From Clostridiales bacterium (GTDB taxonomy: Bacteria; Bacillota_A; Clostridia; Saccharofermentanales; Saccharofermentanaceae): DNA of 13,354 nt. The position numbers and the translations under genes were made by a program. Below the pieces are notes generated by a model. That model saw only the letters and a list, made by a program, of their open reading frames with translations, ran no database searches and was not told the DNA's origin. Below are positions 7,093 to 13,354 of this stretch, piece by piece. How positions within the stretch are numbered: position 1 is the first letter of the stretch; every line of letters starts with the position of its first letter. The DNA lies in assembly GCA_017537905.1 (NCBI GenBank), contig JAFYJX010000010.1, positions 1 to 13,354 on the forward strand, written 5' to 3'.

Positions 7093-7386
7093 ATGAACAA
7101 GTCACAGCTTATTGACAAGATCGCAAAAGATGCAGGCCTCAGCAAGAAAGATGCAGAAGCAGCTCTCAAGGCTACCCTCGGTGCTATTGAAGGTGCTCTC
7201 GTAAAGAATGACAAGGTCGTTCTCGTTGGCTTCGGCACATTCAAGACAAAGAAGCTCGCTGCTAGAAGCGGCCGCAACCCTGCTACAGGCGATAAGATTA
7301 AGATCGCAGCTTCAACAGTTCCTACATTCAAGGCAGGAAAGTCACTTAAGGATAAGGTTAACGCTAAGAAGGGCAAGAAGAAGTAA
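7093..7386 (+). CDS. hup: HU-family DNA-binding protein
   Basis: This 97-residue nucleoid protein bends and compacts DNA as a dimer. The N-terminal helical part starts [11 protein letters not shown]; the GFGTF turn is at residues 46-50, and the DNA-binding arm carries GRNPATG (60-66), where the proline intercalates between bases in this family. The tail after residue 91 is lysine-rich (KKGKKK), giving it a few residues more than a typical 90-residue HU. The start is fixed by GGAGG 7 bases before the ATG; an in-frame TTG at 7012 is part of the promoter. Codon choice is strongly biased, in keeping with an abundant protein. A clear promoter and terminator flank it, so it is transcribed alone. 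Confidence 0.96.
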   Translation: MNKSQLIDKIAKDAGLSKKDAEAALKATLGAIEGALVKNDKVVLVGFGTFKTKKLAARSGRNPATGDKIKIAASTVPTFKAGKSLKDKVNAKKGKKK

Positions 7387-7410
7387 TTCTTACGTATATC
7401 TGAATTCTAT

Positions 7411-7437
7411 AAGGCTCCGTGGTTCACGGAGCCTTTT
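7411..7437 (+). terminator. Intrinsic terminator of the HU gene
   Basis: AAGGCTCCGTG (7411-7421), loop GTT, CACGGAGCCTT (7425-7435), followed by a T-run reaching the stop codon of the convergent gene. It is strong in the plus direction; the minus strand has only a short TT after the stem, so reverse activity is doubtful. Confidence 0.92.
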
Positions 7438-7977
7438 TTAATCCAGCGGATCCAGATATCCCAGCCTTCTCTCTATCCTCGACTGTATGCATCTTAATGC
7501 TGCGCGGCTCCTCATATTCTTAAGGCAGCTCTTCGTTATCGCATACCTCACGTCGCGTTCCGACTGTTCTAATGTAAGGCCGAACACTTTGCCCGTCTCG
7601 CAATAAAGCGATTTCATCGTTGTCGGAAGCGGCAGATGATTGGAAAATGAATCAAAGAGAGACTTGTGAATAAGGATCGTCCCGATATGCGACATGTCAA
7701 AGCCGTACTCTCTTAAGACTGACTTGACGCATAATTCCAGATAGCTCTCAGCCGGATCCAGATCGGTCTGTGTGCGCGGTCTGAGGGACGTCACCCTGCC
7801 TGCAGCTTCCTTTCTGTTGTATCTCCCGTCAACTATGTAATGAAGGACTCCAGATTCATCTTCGACTGAGATAACACCCTTCTCGCGAAGCAGGGTATTG
7901 ATGTTCTCTAAAAGGCTTAAGTCACTGCATATGACATTCATCTCGACTGTACCGCTTCTTATAGCTCTGTTCTCCAT
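7438..7977 (-). CDS. Protein with a Spo0A-like C-terminal DNA-binding domain
   Basis: From the chosen ATG the protein has 179 residues. Residues about 76-160 resemble the Spo0A C-terminal domain (PF08769): GFDMSHIGTILIHKSLF, then LYCETGKVFGLTLEQSERDVRYAI, which corresponds to the TASRVERAIRHAIE recognition region of Spo0A. The first 60 residues (VEMNVICSDLSLLENINTLL, then VLHYIVDGR) look at most like a shortened, degenerate receiver, with no phosphoacceptor pocket that I can identify. The start at 7977 is supported by AAGGAGGTGA about 8 bases upstream; a longer reading to 8070 has no such support. It is probably a regulator related to Spo0A but not Spo0A itself, which is normally about 260 residues. 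Its targets are unknown. Confidence 0.75.
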   Translation of the reverse strand: MENRAIRSGTVEMNVICSDLSLLENINTLLREKGVISVEDESGVLHYIVDGRYNRKEAAGRVTSLRPRTQTDLDPAESYLELCVKSVLREYGFDMSHIGTILIHKSLFDSFSNHLPLPTTMKSLYCETGKVFGLTLEQSERDVRYAITKSCLKNMRSRAALRCIQSRIERRLGYLDPLD

Positions 7978-8062
7978 GGATCGTTCACCTCCTTGTTTGG
8001 TAAGAAAAGTGTACGACGGAAAACACAGCTTGCGGGTGCAAGTTGCTGCAAATTGAAAAAAA

Positions 8063-8102
8063 GGGGTCAAAAATGAGACTATTTGGCAAAAATTGAGACT
8101 GG
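8063..8102. mobile_element. Possible relic of an IS21-like element end
   Basis: GGGGTCAAAAATGAGACT is followed by TTTGG and then CAAAAATTGAGACTGG, that is, an imperfect direct repeat of 13-14 bases (8068-8080 and 8087-8100). The combination of GGGGTCA, short repeated units and a TTGG/CTGG word resembles from memory the terminal repeats of IS21-family elements. No istA or istB gene is present in the window, so at most a solo end remains. It lies between two minus-strand genes. Confidence 0.35.
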
Positions 8103-8110
8103 AAAGTTAT

Positions 8111-8548
8111 TTACCCGTTCTCTTTAGATGCATCTTCGTCTGAACCGGACTGGGTCTCTTCGACAGTTTTGATCTCTACCGTAAACGAGGAGTAAGGCGT
8201 GTGCTTAACTCTGACAGTATCACCTTCCTGAAGAGAATTATGGATCGGATTAAGGAAGTAATGCTGTCCATCTATAACGAAGTAATTCTTCATGAAGCCG
8301 ATCTTCTCGACAGTGCCGGTATCGTAATAGTAATTGCCGTTGATCATGCTGTTGATATCCATAAGTCTCGGCGCAGTATATTTGACGATATAGGCGATCG
8401 CTGCAAGCGCAAAAATGATCGGGAAGAAATATAAGATGGCATGCTTCGTTTTCTTTCTTCTGTTGCGTCCGGCAGCAATACAGGTAAGCATTATAAAGAT
8501 GCCCGTTATCACCAGATGCATTGCCACATTCACAATAAAGTAACGCAT
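8111..8548 (-). CDS. Hypothetical two-helix membrane protein with a C-terminal beta-rich domain
   Basis: This 145-residue protein has hydrophobic segments at about 3-25 and 38-58 joined by a basic loop (RNRRKKTK), which should lie in the cytoplasm and place both ends outside. The remaining 85 residues contain GTVEKIGF, YFVIDGQHYFLNP and LQEGDTVRVKHTPYSSFTVEI, a beta-rich pattern reminiscent of DUF3592-like proteins, and an acidic tail. That resemblance is only an impression. The gene starts 10 bases after the cyclo-ligase stop, with AAGGA 6 bases before the ATG, so it is the last gene of the ligA operon. No terminator is evident after it. Confidence 0.75.
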   Translation of the reverse strand: MRYFIVNVAMHLVITGIFIMLTCIAAGRNRRKKTKHAILYFFPIIFALAAIAYIVKYTAPRLMDINSMINGNYYYDTGTVEKIGFMKNYFVIDGQHYFLNPIHNSLQEGDTVRVKHTPYSSFTVEIKTVEETQSGSDEDASKENG

Positions 8549-8558
8549 GAAGTATCCT

Positions 8559-9161
8559 TTACTCCTCGTATTCTTCCGCCGGTATAACAGCTATGAAATC
8601 CGCTGCTATATCCTGTTCGTCATAAGGCACGTCAGAACATATCTGGAACTCATAACAGATCCCTAGAAGATATGGTCTTTCCCTGCCCGCATTTCCGAAA
8701 TAACGGTCATAGAAACCGCCGCCGGCACCAAGTCTTATACCTTCTTCATTATAAGCAAGCGCCGGGAGCACGACAACATCAATGTCTCCGGGCATGACCG
8801 GAACATCTGATTTCGGTTCTTTTATTCCAATAGAAGATACATCAAATTCGTCGTCAGAAAGGCTCTTGCAGTCAACGAAGATCATCTCGTCATTTACTAT
8901 CTTCGGGAAACAGCATGTGATGCCCTGATCCATGAAATACCGGGCGAGACCGTCTGCCGGAACCTCTCCGTTATATGCCCTGTAAAGAGCGATCCTCTTT
9001 GCTTTCTTAAGCTTTGATCTGAGCTCGGGATCATCTATCGCAGCAACAAATTCCGGAAGTGTTCTGTCTATTTCAGATAAGACCTTGGAAGATAACATCT
9101 TCCTTCTCCTTCTGATCTCTTTTCTGATCTTTGCTTTTTCGTCTGCGATATTCATAAGCAT
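8559..9161 (-). CDS. 5-formyltetrahydrofolate cyclo-ligase
   Basis: The enzyme converts 5-formyltetrahydrofolate to 5,10-methenyltetrahydrofolate using ATP and returns folate to one-carbon metabolism. The 200-residue length is normal. Family marks are the basic N-terminal helix with IRKEIRRRRK, the YNGEVPADGL segment, CFPKI, and the nucleotide-binding signature RLGAGGGFYDRYF; most relatives have GYGGGYYD, so two aromatic positions differ. The first ATG overlaps the ligA stop (TAATG), but an AAGGG lies only 3 bases before it and 9 bases before a second ATG two codons on, so translation may really start at 9155. Gene names used for the family include fthC and ygfA. Confidence 0.93.
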   Translation of the reverse strand: MLMNIADEKAKIRKEIRRRRKMLSSKVLSEIDRTLPEFVAAIDDPELRSKLKKAKRIALYRAYNGEVPADGLARYFMDQGITCCFPKIVNDEMIFVDCKSLSDDEFDVSSIGIKEPKSDVPVMPGDIDVVVLPALAYNEEGIRLGAGGGFYDRYFGNAGRERPYLLGICYEFQICSDVPYDEQDIAADFIAVIPAEEYEE

Positions 9162-11200
9162 TAACCCTTGGCGATCATTTCCCTAAACTCATCCAGTCCT
9201 ATGATCGGAACGCCCAGTTCCCTGGCTTTTCTTTCCTTGGAACCTGCATCGGCGCCCATAAGGAGATAAGATGTCTTCTTTGATACGGAAGACACCGGCT
9301 TTCCGCCGTTGCTCTCGATCAGGCTCTCTGCTTCACTCCTGCTCATTCCTTCAAGAGTTCCCGTGATGCAGAAAGTAAGACCTGCCAGAGCGGTTCCCTG
9401 AACCTCACTCTCTTCTCTGGCGAAATTCAATCCGAGAGATTTCAGGCGCTCCATGAGTTCCTTATTGCCTTCGTCGTGGAAGAAGTTATAGATTCCTTCA
9501 GCAGATATCTCGCCTATATCCTGAACGGCGACAAGCGCTTCCTTGTCAGCTTCAGCGATCGCATCGATGGAGCCGAATGTTCTAATTAATTCTTTTGCAG
9601 TTGCCTTGCCTACGCCGGGGATTCCGAGACCTGCAAGGACCTTGTCTGCGGGAGTCTCTTTCCTGGCATCCTCTATCGCGCTTAAGAGCTTGTCGGTATT
9701 TTTCTCCAGACCTAAGAGCTTATTCTCGATAAGTTCATCTCTTTTATCCTTAAGCTCGAAAACATCGGCAATATCTCTTATGTATTTTTCTTCTGTAAGT
9801 TTTCTGATGTACTCGGTACCGAAGCCCTTAATATCCATGCAGTCACGGGATACGAAGTTTACGATGCGGTTTACGAGTGTTCCGGGACACATCAGGTTGA
9901 CGCACTTAAGATCGACACCGCCTTCATCTCTTACGAGCTTATGGCCGCAGACAGGACAATTCTCCGGCATTTTATAAGGCTGCCAGTCAGACGGCCTCTT
10001 ATCTTTATTAACATCTTTTACCTTTGGAATGATCTCACCGGACTTATAGACAAGGATGGTATCTCCGATGCCAAGTCCCAGCTGGTCAATGAAATCCTGA
10101 TTGTGCAATGTAGCACGCGATACCATCGTGCCGCAGAGGCTGATGGGTTCGAATACGGCTACGGGAGTTACCCTTCCCGTTCTGCCGGTGTTGACCTCAA
10201 CGTCTAAAAGGCGCGTTTCCTTTACTTCCGGCGGATACTTGTAAGCTATGGCCCATCTGGGGAACTTAATGGTATTTCCGAGCTTGGATCTCTCGGAAAG
10301 ATTATTGAGTTTTACGACTGCGCCGTCGATGTCATACTCTAAGTCGCCTCTCATCTCACCGATCTTCTGAATGGCATCCCATACCTCATCGGCGGTCTTG
10401 CACTTGAAGCAGTTCTCTATTACCTTAACGCCGTTGCGCTTTAAGTATTCATAGCCTTCGAGATGCGTATTGAATGTGACGCCCTTTGTCTCCTGGACGT
10501 TGAAGATGAAGAGAGACAAGCCTCTTTCCTTTGTGATCCTCGTATCGATCTGTCTTAATGTTCCTGCAGCGCAGTTTCTGGGATTTGCGAAAGTCTTCTT
10601 TCCCTCTTCCTCAGCCTTGGCATTAACGGCTTCAAAGGCCTTTCTGGTCATGTAGACTTCGCCTCTGATCTCAATATAAGGAACAGGTTCTTTAAGCTGT
10701 CTTACGACGTCAGGGATCTGCTTTGCATTCATAGTGACGTCTTCACCTTCGGTTATTCCGTCACCTCTCGTGACAGCGAGCTTTAACTCGCCTTCTTCAT
10801 AACGCAGAGCCATCGAAAGGCCGTCGATCTTAGTCTCTACAAGGAACTCTGCCTCGTCACCGAATTCTTCCTTCATGGAGTTGACGAATTCGTATACGTC
10901 TTCCTTTTCGAAAACATCCTGAAGACTTAACATGGGGACATTGTGCTTTACCAAAATTCCCTTTTCAGCCTTCCAGCCGACTCTCTGCGAAGGAGAATCA
11001 GGAACGATCCAGTCCGGATGCGCCTTCTCGATCTCTTTGAGCCTGTTATTCATGGAATCATATTCGTAGTCCGATATCTCAGGCTCGTCCTGCGCATAGT
11101 AGAGCTCAGCAAAATGATTGAGCTTTTTTACGAGCTCCAGATATTCATTACGCTCCTGGTCTTCATTTGCCATGGCAGAGAAGAGATCTAACTGTTCCAT
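9161..11200 (-). CDS. ligA: NAD-dependent DNA ligase
   Basis: This ligase of 679 residues seals nicks during replication and repair using NAD+. The order is: domain Ia for NMN (YYAQDEPEISDYEYD, about 34-48), the adenylation lysine K124 in VETKIDG (most relatives have EPKIDG, so proline is threonine here), TRGDGITGE-like sequence, an OB fold, a four-cysteine zinc site (CPVCG, then LKCVNLMC), helix-hairpin-helix repeats (GLGIPGVGKATA) and a C-terminal BRCT domain (LTFCITGTLEGMSR, TSYLLMGADAGSK). GGAGGA 7 bases before the ATG at 11200 fixes the start; a longer reading to 11227 is unlikely. The protein opens MEQLDLFSAMANEDQ, a short extension before domain Ia that contains QLDLF, the clamp-binding consensus. 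It starts one base after the upstream stop codon. Confidence 0.97.
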   Translation of the reverse strand: MEQLDLFSAMANEDQERNEYLELVKKLNHFAELYYAQDEPEISDYEYDSMNNRLKEIEKAHPDWIVPDSPSQRVGWKAEKGILVKHNVPMLSLQDVFEKEDVYEFVNSMKEEFGDEAEFLVETKIDGLSMALRYEEGELKLAVTRGDGITEGEDVTMNAKQIPDVVRQLKEPVPYIEIRGEVYMTRKAFEAVNAKAEEEGKKTFANPRNCAAGTLRQIDTRITKERGLSLFIFNVQETKGVTFNTHLEGYEYLKRNGVKVIENCFKCKTADEVWDAIQKIGEMRGDLEYDIDGAVVKLNNLSERSKLGNTIKFPRWAIAYKYPPEVKETRLLDVEVNTGRTGRVTPVAVFEPISLCGTMVSRATLHNQDFIDQLGLGIGDTILVYKSGEIIPKVKDVNKDKRPSDWQPYKMPENCPVCGHKLVRDEGGVDLKCVNLMCPGTLVNRIVNFVSRDCMDIKGFGTEYIRKLTEEKYIRDIADVFELKDKRDELIENKLLGLEKNTDKLLSAIEDARKETPADKVLAGLGIPGVGKATAKELIRTFGSIDAIAEADKEALVAVQDIGEISAEGIYNFFHDEGNKELMERLKSLGLNFAREESEVQGTALAGLTFCITGTLEGMSRSEAESLIESNGGKPVSSVSKKTSYLLMGADAGSKERKARELGVPIIGLDEFREMIAKG

Positions 11201-11201
11201 A

Positions 11202-11831
11202 TCATTTCCTCCTGCCGATGGTAGCAAGATAGATTATCGGAAGAACTGCAAAAGCAGTTAAGAATAATCCCCATACAAGTTCAGGGATTCCGGCAAGTCC
11301 CGCAAAGCTCCCCGTGATATCCAGATCGTTATATCTGGTTATATAGAGGAACTTGGCAACACCGTCGTTGAGCTTGGCTATGGGAACGAATACAAGCGCG
11401 TTAACGAGAGCTATAGCCAGAGAGTAAGTGTATACGTCAGTAAACCACTTGAGACCCTTTTCGAACTTAAAGACATAGAAGATAAGGGCAACGATCGCCG
11501 GAACAGCAATGCAGATAACATCGCTCATTACAACCGAGCGGTTGTGAATGCTTCTGAAAAGGATCATCCCTATAAACACGGTAGAGATGGCGCACGGGAT
11601 AAAAACTCCTATCTTGGTCGGTTCAAACTTCTGCATCAGTATTATCACCGATACAACTACCACGTATAAGACAAGCGAAACAGCTATTCCGCTTATTCCT
11701 ACACCTTTGGATGCGTAATGGACCGCCTTAGCGATAAAGCGCGCAAAAATATGGAAGGGCTCTGTAATCAGAGTCCCCCACAAAAACAGCATTAATATTG
11801 AGATAATACCCGCTCGTTCTTCGCTTCTCAT
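11202..11831 (-). CDS. Hypothetical polytopic membrane protein upstream of ligA
   Basis: I do not recognise this 209-residue protein. It has about six hydrophobic segments: roughly 8-30, 45-66, 73-92, 103-122, 134-155 and 184-204. A charged loop (FKFEKGLKWF) separates the fourth and fifth segments, and the C-terminus is basic (TIGRRK). There is no enzyme motif. An in-frame TGA lies three codons before the ATG, so this is the only possible ATG start, although no good Shine-Dalgarno sequence is visible. Its final codons form the ligA ribosome binding site, and the ligA ATG is one base after its stop, so the two are co-transcribed. It could be a small transporter or a structural membrane protein. 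Confidence 0.75.
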   Translation of the reverse strand: MRSEERAGIISILMLFLWGTLITEPFHIFARFIAKAVHYASKGVGISGIAVSLVLYVVVVSVIILMQKFEPTKIGVFIPCAISTVFIGMILFRSIHNRSVVMSDVICIAVPAIVALIFYVFKFEKGLKWFTDVYTYSLAIALVNALVFVPIAKLNDGVAKFLYITRYNDLDITGSFAGLAGIPELVWGLFLTAFAVLPIIYLATIGRRK

Positions 11832-11904
11832 ACCGAATCATGACGCATATAAACGCGCCTCAATAAATTCAATAATTAATCACCAAATCTATTTAAACGA
11901 GGAA

Positions 11905-12147
11905 TTACTCGTCGAGAGAAGTGAAGTCGCCGTCTTCAAGATAAGCCTTGAGAGTATTGTATTCTTCGAAATCAAGAGAAATACCCTTGCCTACCTTCTC
12001 ATGGTTCGGGCCCCAATCACGGATGTCAAGCTTCGGCTTACCGTTATTCCACTTAACGATATTAAGCTCACGCTGCCAACCGGACTTATTCTCCTTGAGA
12101 ATACCGATCTGCTGAACGATCTCGTATGTGATTTCTGTCTTAGGCAT
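11905..12147 (-). CDS. PC4/YdbC-family single-stranded nucleic-acid-binding protein
   Basis: This 80-residue protein matches the YdbC subgroup of the PC4 (p15) fold, PF02229. The family core is clear: GWQRELNIVKWNNGKPKLDIRDW (residues 23-45, shown here only by position and key residues W24, E27, W33, K39, D41, R43, W45), then GKGISLDFEEYNTLKAYL. The fold binds single-stranded DNA as a dimer; the cellular role in bacteria is not settled. AGGAGG lies 8 bases before the ATG. It has its own extended -10 promoter and is divergent from the phosphoesterase gene. The 73-base gap to the next gene shows no hairpin, so read-through into the ligA operon is possible. Confidence 0.9.
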   Translation of the reverse strand: MPKTEITYEIVQQIGILKENKSGWQRELNIVKWNNGKPKLDIRDWGPNHEKVGKGISLDFEEYNTLKAYLEDGDFTSLDE

Positions 12148-12186
12148 CCTAAATTCCTCCTATGAAATACATATGTAATTGTATGA

Positions 12187-12195
12187 ATTATAACA
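12187..12195 (-). promoter_or_regulatory. Extended -10 promoter for the PC4/YdbC gene
   Basis: On the minus strand the sequence is TGTTATAAT: a perfect TATAAT (12192-12187) with the TGn extension. No convincing -35 is visible, which is usual for extended -10 promoters. Transcription would start near 12180, about 33 bases before the ATG. Confidence 0.6.
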
Positions 12196-12217
12196 CACGT
12201 TTGGCGCCTGCATATTA

Positions 12218-12223
12218 TATAAT
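12218..12223 (+). promoter_or_regulatory. Candidate -10 box for the metallophosphoesterase gene
   Basis: A perfect TATAAT lies at 12218-12223, 27 bases before the ATG at 12251, without a good -35 partner. The start would fall near 12230, just before AAGGAG (12232-12237). It lies about 25 bases from the divergent -10 box of the PC4 gene. Confidence 0.35.
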
Positions 12224-12250
12224 TAAGAAAAAAGGAGAACTGTCCGGATA

Positions 12251-13144
12251 ATGGATGTCTTTTTTGCGGTTTTACTGGTCTTGGCAGCACTTATCCTGCT
12301 CTATATCCTATGGTGTCTGACTGAACCGTTCTTCCTTGTAAACGACAAGGTCATCTTAAAAAGGTCCGGATTGACCCGCGGCAGTATCAGCAAAGAGACT
12401 GTAACCAAGCTTCCCTTTGCTCCCGGCGGCAAGGAATGCGCTCCTGATCTCCGCCTTTTCTTTTTCTCAGATATCCATACCGAATGGTGTCCCGTAACAG
12501 CCAAGCGCCTCTGCAGGTCGATCAGAAAGGCTCATGAGGGCTCAGGCATAGATGCAGTTATATTCGGAGGCGACATAATCACATATCCCGAGAATGCCGC
12601 CAAGGGCTATAAATACCTTAAAGAAGTAAGCGCATTCTGCAAAGAACTTGGAATCCCCTTCTACGGAATCTCCGGAAACCACGACTGCAGACTTACAAAT
12701 GCACCTGAAGAATCAGGCTTTATAAGCCTTGATCAAAATACAGTTACTCTCACTTCGCGAAAAGGAAACGGCAAGGCTTATCTTACCGGCGTTCCTGATT
12801 CAGGCAAGCTGAACCGCGTGTGGCAGGAAAAGCTCTCATGCGGCAATGAATATCCCGTTATTCTGGCAGCTCACGATCCTGACGCATTCCTGCACCTGGA
12901 CGTGGCAGCAAGACCTGATTTCATGCTCTCGGGGCACTTCCACGGCGGACAGATGAAGCTGCCCTTCAGATTTGAATTCAACGTATTAAGAACCAAAGAC
13001 AAGTTCCCCAAAATGGGCGTTATCCAGGGGCACTTCAATATAAACGGAACCGAAGTCTTCGTATCAAGAGGCGTAGGCTGCGGCATCCTTCCCTTTAGGA
13101 TCTTCTCGGCACCCGAAGCAACAGTAGTAGAGATCTGCCTGTAA
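12251..13144 (+). CDS. Membrane-anchored calcineurin-type metallophosphoesterase
   Basis: This 297-residue protein has one N-terminal transmembrane helix (about 4-23) followed by a calcineurin-like phosphoesterase domain. All the metal-binding motifs are present: D74 and H76 (FSDIH), D108 (GGDI), N143-H144-D145 (GNHD), H208 (AAHDPD), and H229 and H231 (SGHFHGGQ). The layout resembles YkuE and related membrane-associated, LpxH-like phosphoesterases, which act on phospholipid or nucleotide-like substrates; the true substrate cannot be deduced. AAGGAG lies 13 bases before the ATG, somewhat far, but there is no better start codon in frame. The hydrophobic N-terminus supports the chosen start. Confidence 0.92.
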   Translation: MDVFFAVLLVLAALILLYILWCLTEPFFLVNDKVILKRSGLTRGSISKETVTKLPFAPGGKECAPDLRLFFFSDIHTEWCPVTAKRLCRSIRKAHEGSGIDAVIFGGDIITYPENAAKGYKYLKEVSAFCKELGIPFYGISGNHDCRLTNAPEESGFISLDQNTVTLTSRKGNGKAYLTGVPDSGKLNRVWQEKLSCGNEYPVILAAHDPDAFLHLDVAARPDFMLSGHFHGGQMKLPFRFEFNVLRTKDKFPKMGVIQGHFNINGTEVFVSRGVGCGILPFRIFSAPEATVVEICL

Positions 13145-13172
13145 GTCAGGCCTTTCGCGCGCGTTATATTAC

Positions 13173-13210
13173 TTATAAATAAAGAGGCTGCCTCATATGA
13201 GACAGCCTCT
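13173..13210 (-). terminator. Intrinsic terminator of the GAPDH gene
   Basis: The stem is AGAGGCTG (13183-13190) with CAGCCTCT (13203-13210), continued inward by CTC/GAG around ATAT. The pair between them is C-A on the plus strand but U-G on the minus-strand RNA, so the stem is continuous only in the minus direction. On that strand it is followed by a T-rich tail (TTTATTTATAAG). It may also end the phosphoesterase transcript less well. Confidence 0.85.
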
Positions 13211-13236
13211 AATAATCAGTTTCTTAAAGTCAGCTA

Positions 13237-13354
13237 TTAGCCGAGCTCTGCGAAGTACTTGATTGTTCTTACCATCTGAGATGTGTAAGAATTCTCGTTG
13301 TCGTACCAAGAAACAACCTGAACGAGGGAGTTGCCGTCATCCATCTTGGAAACC
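13237..13354 (-). CDS. gap: Glyceraldehyde-3-phosphate dehydrogenase, C-terminal fragment
   Basis: The last 38 codons of the gene are visible; the rest lies beyond the right edge. The peptide [21 protein letters not shown] followed by FAELG is the highly conserved C-terminal helix region of class I phosphorylating GAPDH, the glycolytic enzyme that oxidises glyceraldehyde 3-phosphate to 1,3-bisphosphoglycerate with NAD+. Two stop codons stand in tandem (TAA at 13239-13237, then TAG), as is common in highly expressed genes, and a strong terminator follows. NAD versus NADP preference cannot be judged from this part. Confidence 0.96.
   Translation of the reverse strand, partial: VSKMDDGNSLVQVVSWYDNENSYTSQMVRTIKYFAELG

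Noticed and set aside
8036..8046. GTGCAAGTTGC here also occurs at the left-edge palindrome (about 104-113)
   Set aside because: An 11-base match in one orientation without the symmetry is not strong evidence of a shared operator in 13 kb.
7978..8070. An N-terminal extension of the Spo0A-like protein to 8070
   Set aside because: The extension has no ribosome binding site, while AAGGAGGTGA stands directly before the ATG at 7977.
11201..11227. A nine-residue N-terminal extension of LigA
   Set aside because: Its codons contain the GGAGGA ribosome binding site itself, which serves the ATG at 11200.
1..13354. CRISPR array, defence island, prophage or toxin-antitoxin system
   Set aside because: No regularly spaced repeats, no nuclease, integrase or toxin-like genes, and the genes present are mostly housekeeping.

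Overview
The window looks like chromosomal DNA of an anaerobic, low-to-mid GC Firmicute, most likely a member of the Clostridia (Lachnospiraceae or Oscillospiraceae type). Evidence: strong GGAGG ribosome binding sites, a Gram-positive LexA-type box upstream of dinB, a Spo0A-type DNA-binding domain, a DUF1858 redox-disulfide protein, a YdbC-type PC4 protein, and compact operons with ATGA, TGATG and TAATG junctions. I see no intact mobile element, phage, CRISPR array, rRNA or tRNA; the species cannot be named from sequence alone.

Layout, left to right. (1) 1-90: the C-terminal end of an unidentified membrane protein on the plus strand, followed by two abutting perfect inverted repeats. (2) 198-3236, minus strand: dinB (DNA polymerase IV), a TIGR01212-type radical SAM protein, a two-helix membrane protein and a COG2426 small multidrug export-like membrane protein. 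The first three are translationally coupled; a LexA-like box lies just upstream of dinB. (3) 3310-6531, plus strand: a two-component system, with an OmpR-type response regulator behind a leader containing a long inverted repeat, then a strong intercistronic hairpin, then a 753-residue 7TM sensor histidine kinase, ending in a bidirectional terminator. (4) 6609-6812, minus: a small DUF1858 CxxC protein. (5) 7012-7437, plus: the HU gene with a clear promoter and terminator. (6) 7438-7977, minus: a 179-residue protein with a Spo0A-like C-terminal DNA-binding domain and no intact receiver domain. Upstream of it is a repeat that may be a relic of an IS21-like end. (7) 8111-11831, minus: a membrane protein, ligA, 5-formyltetrahydrofolate cyclo-ligase and a second small membrane protein in a tight operon. 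(8) 11905-12147, minus: a PC4/YdbC protein, divergent from (9) 12251-13144, plus: a membrane-anchored metallophosphoesterase. (10) 13237-13354, minus: the last 38 codons of glyceraldehyde-3-phosphate dehydrogenase with its terminator.

Most of this is ordinary housekeeping DNA. The points that deserve a second look are: a perfect beta-clamp-binding pentapeptide (QLDLF) at the extreme N-terminus of LigA; the Spo0A-like protein without a recognisable receiver; the RNA-structure potential before and inside the two-component operon; the possible SOS control of a radical SAM and membrane-protein operon through dinB; and the IS21-like repeat.
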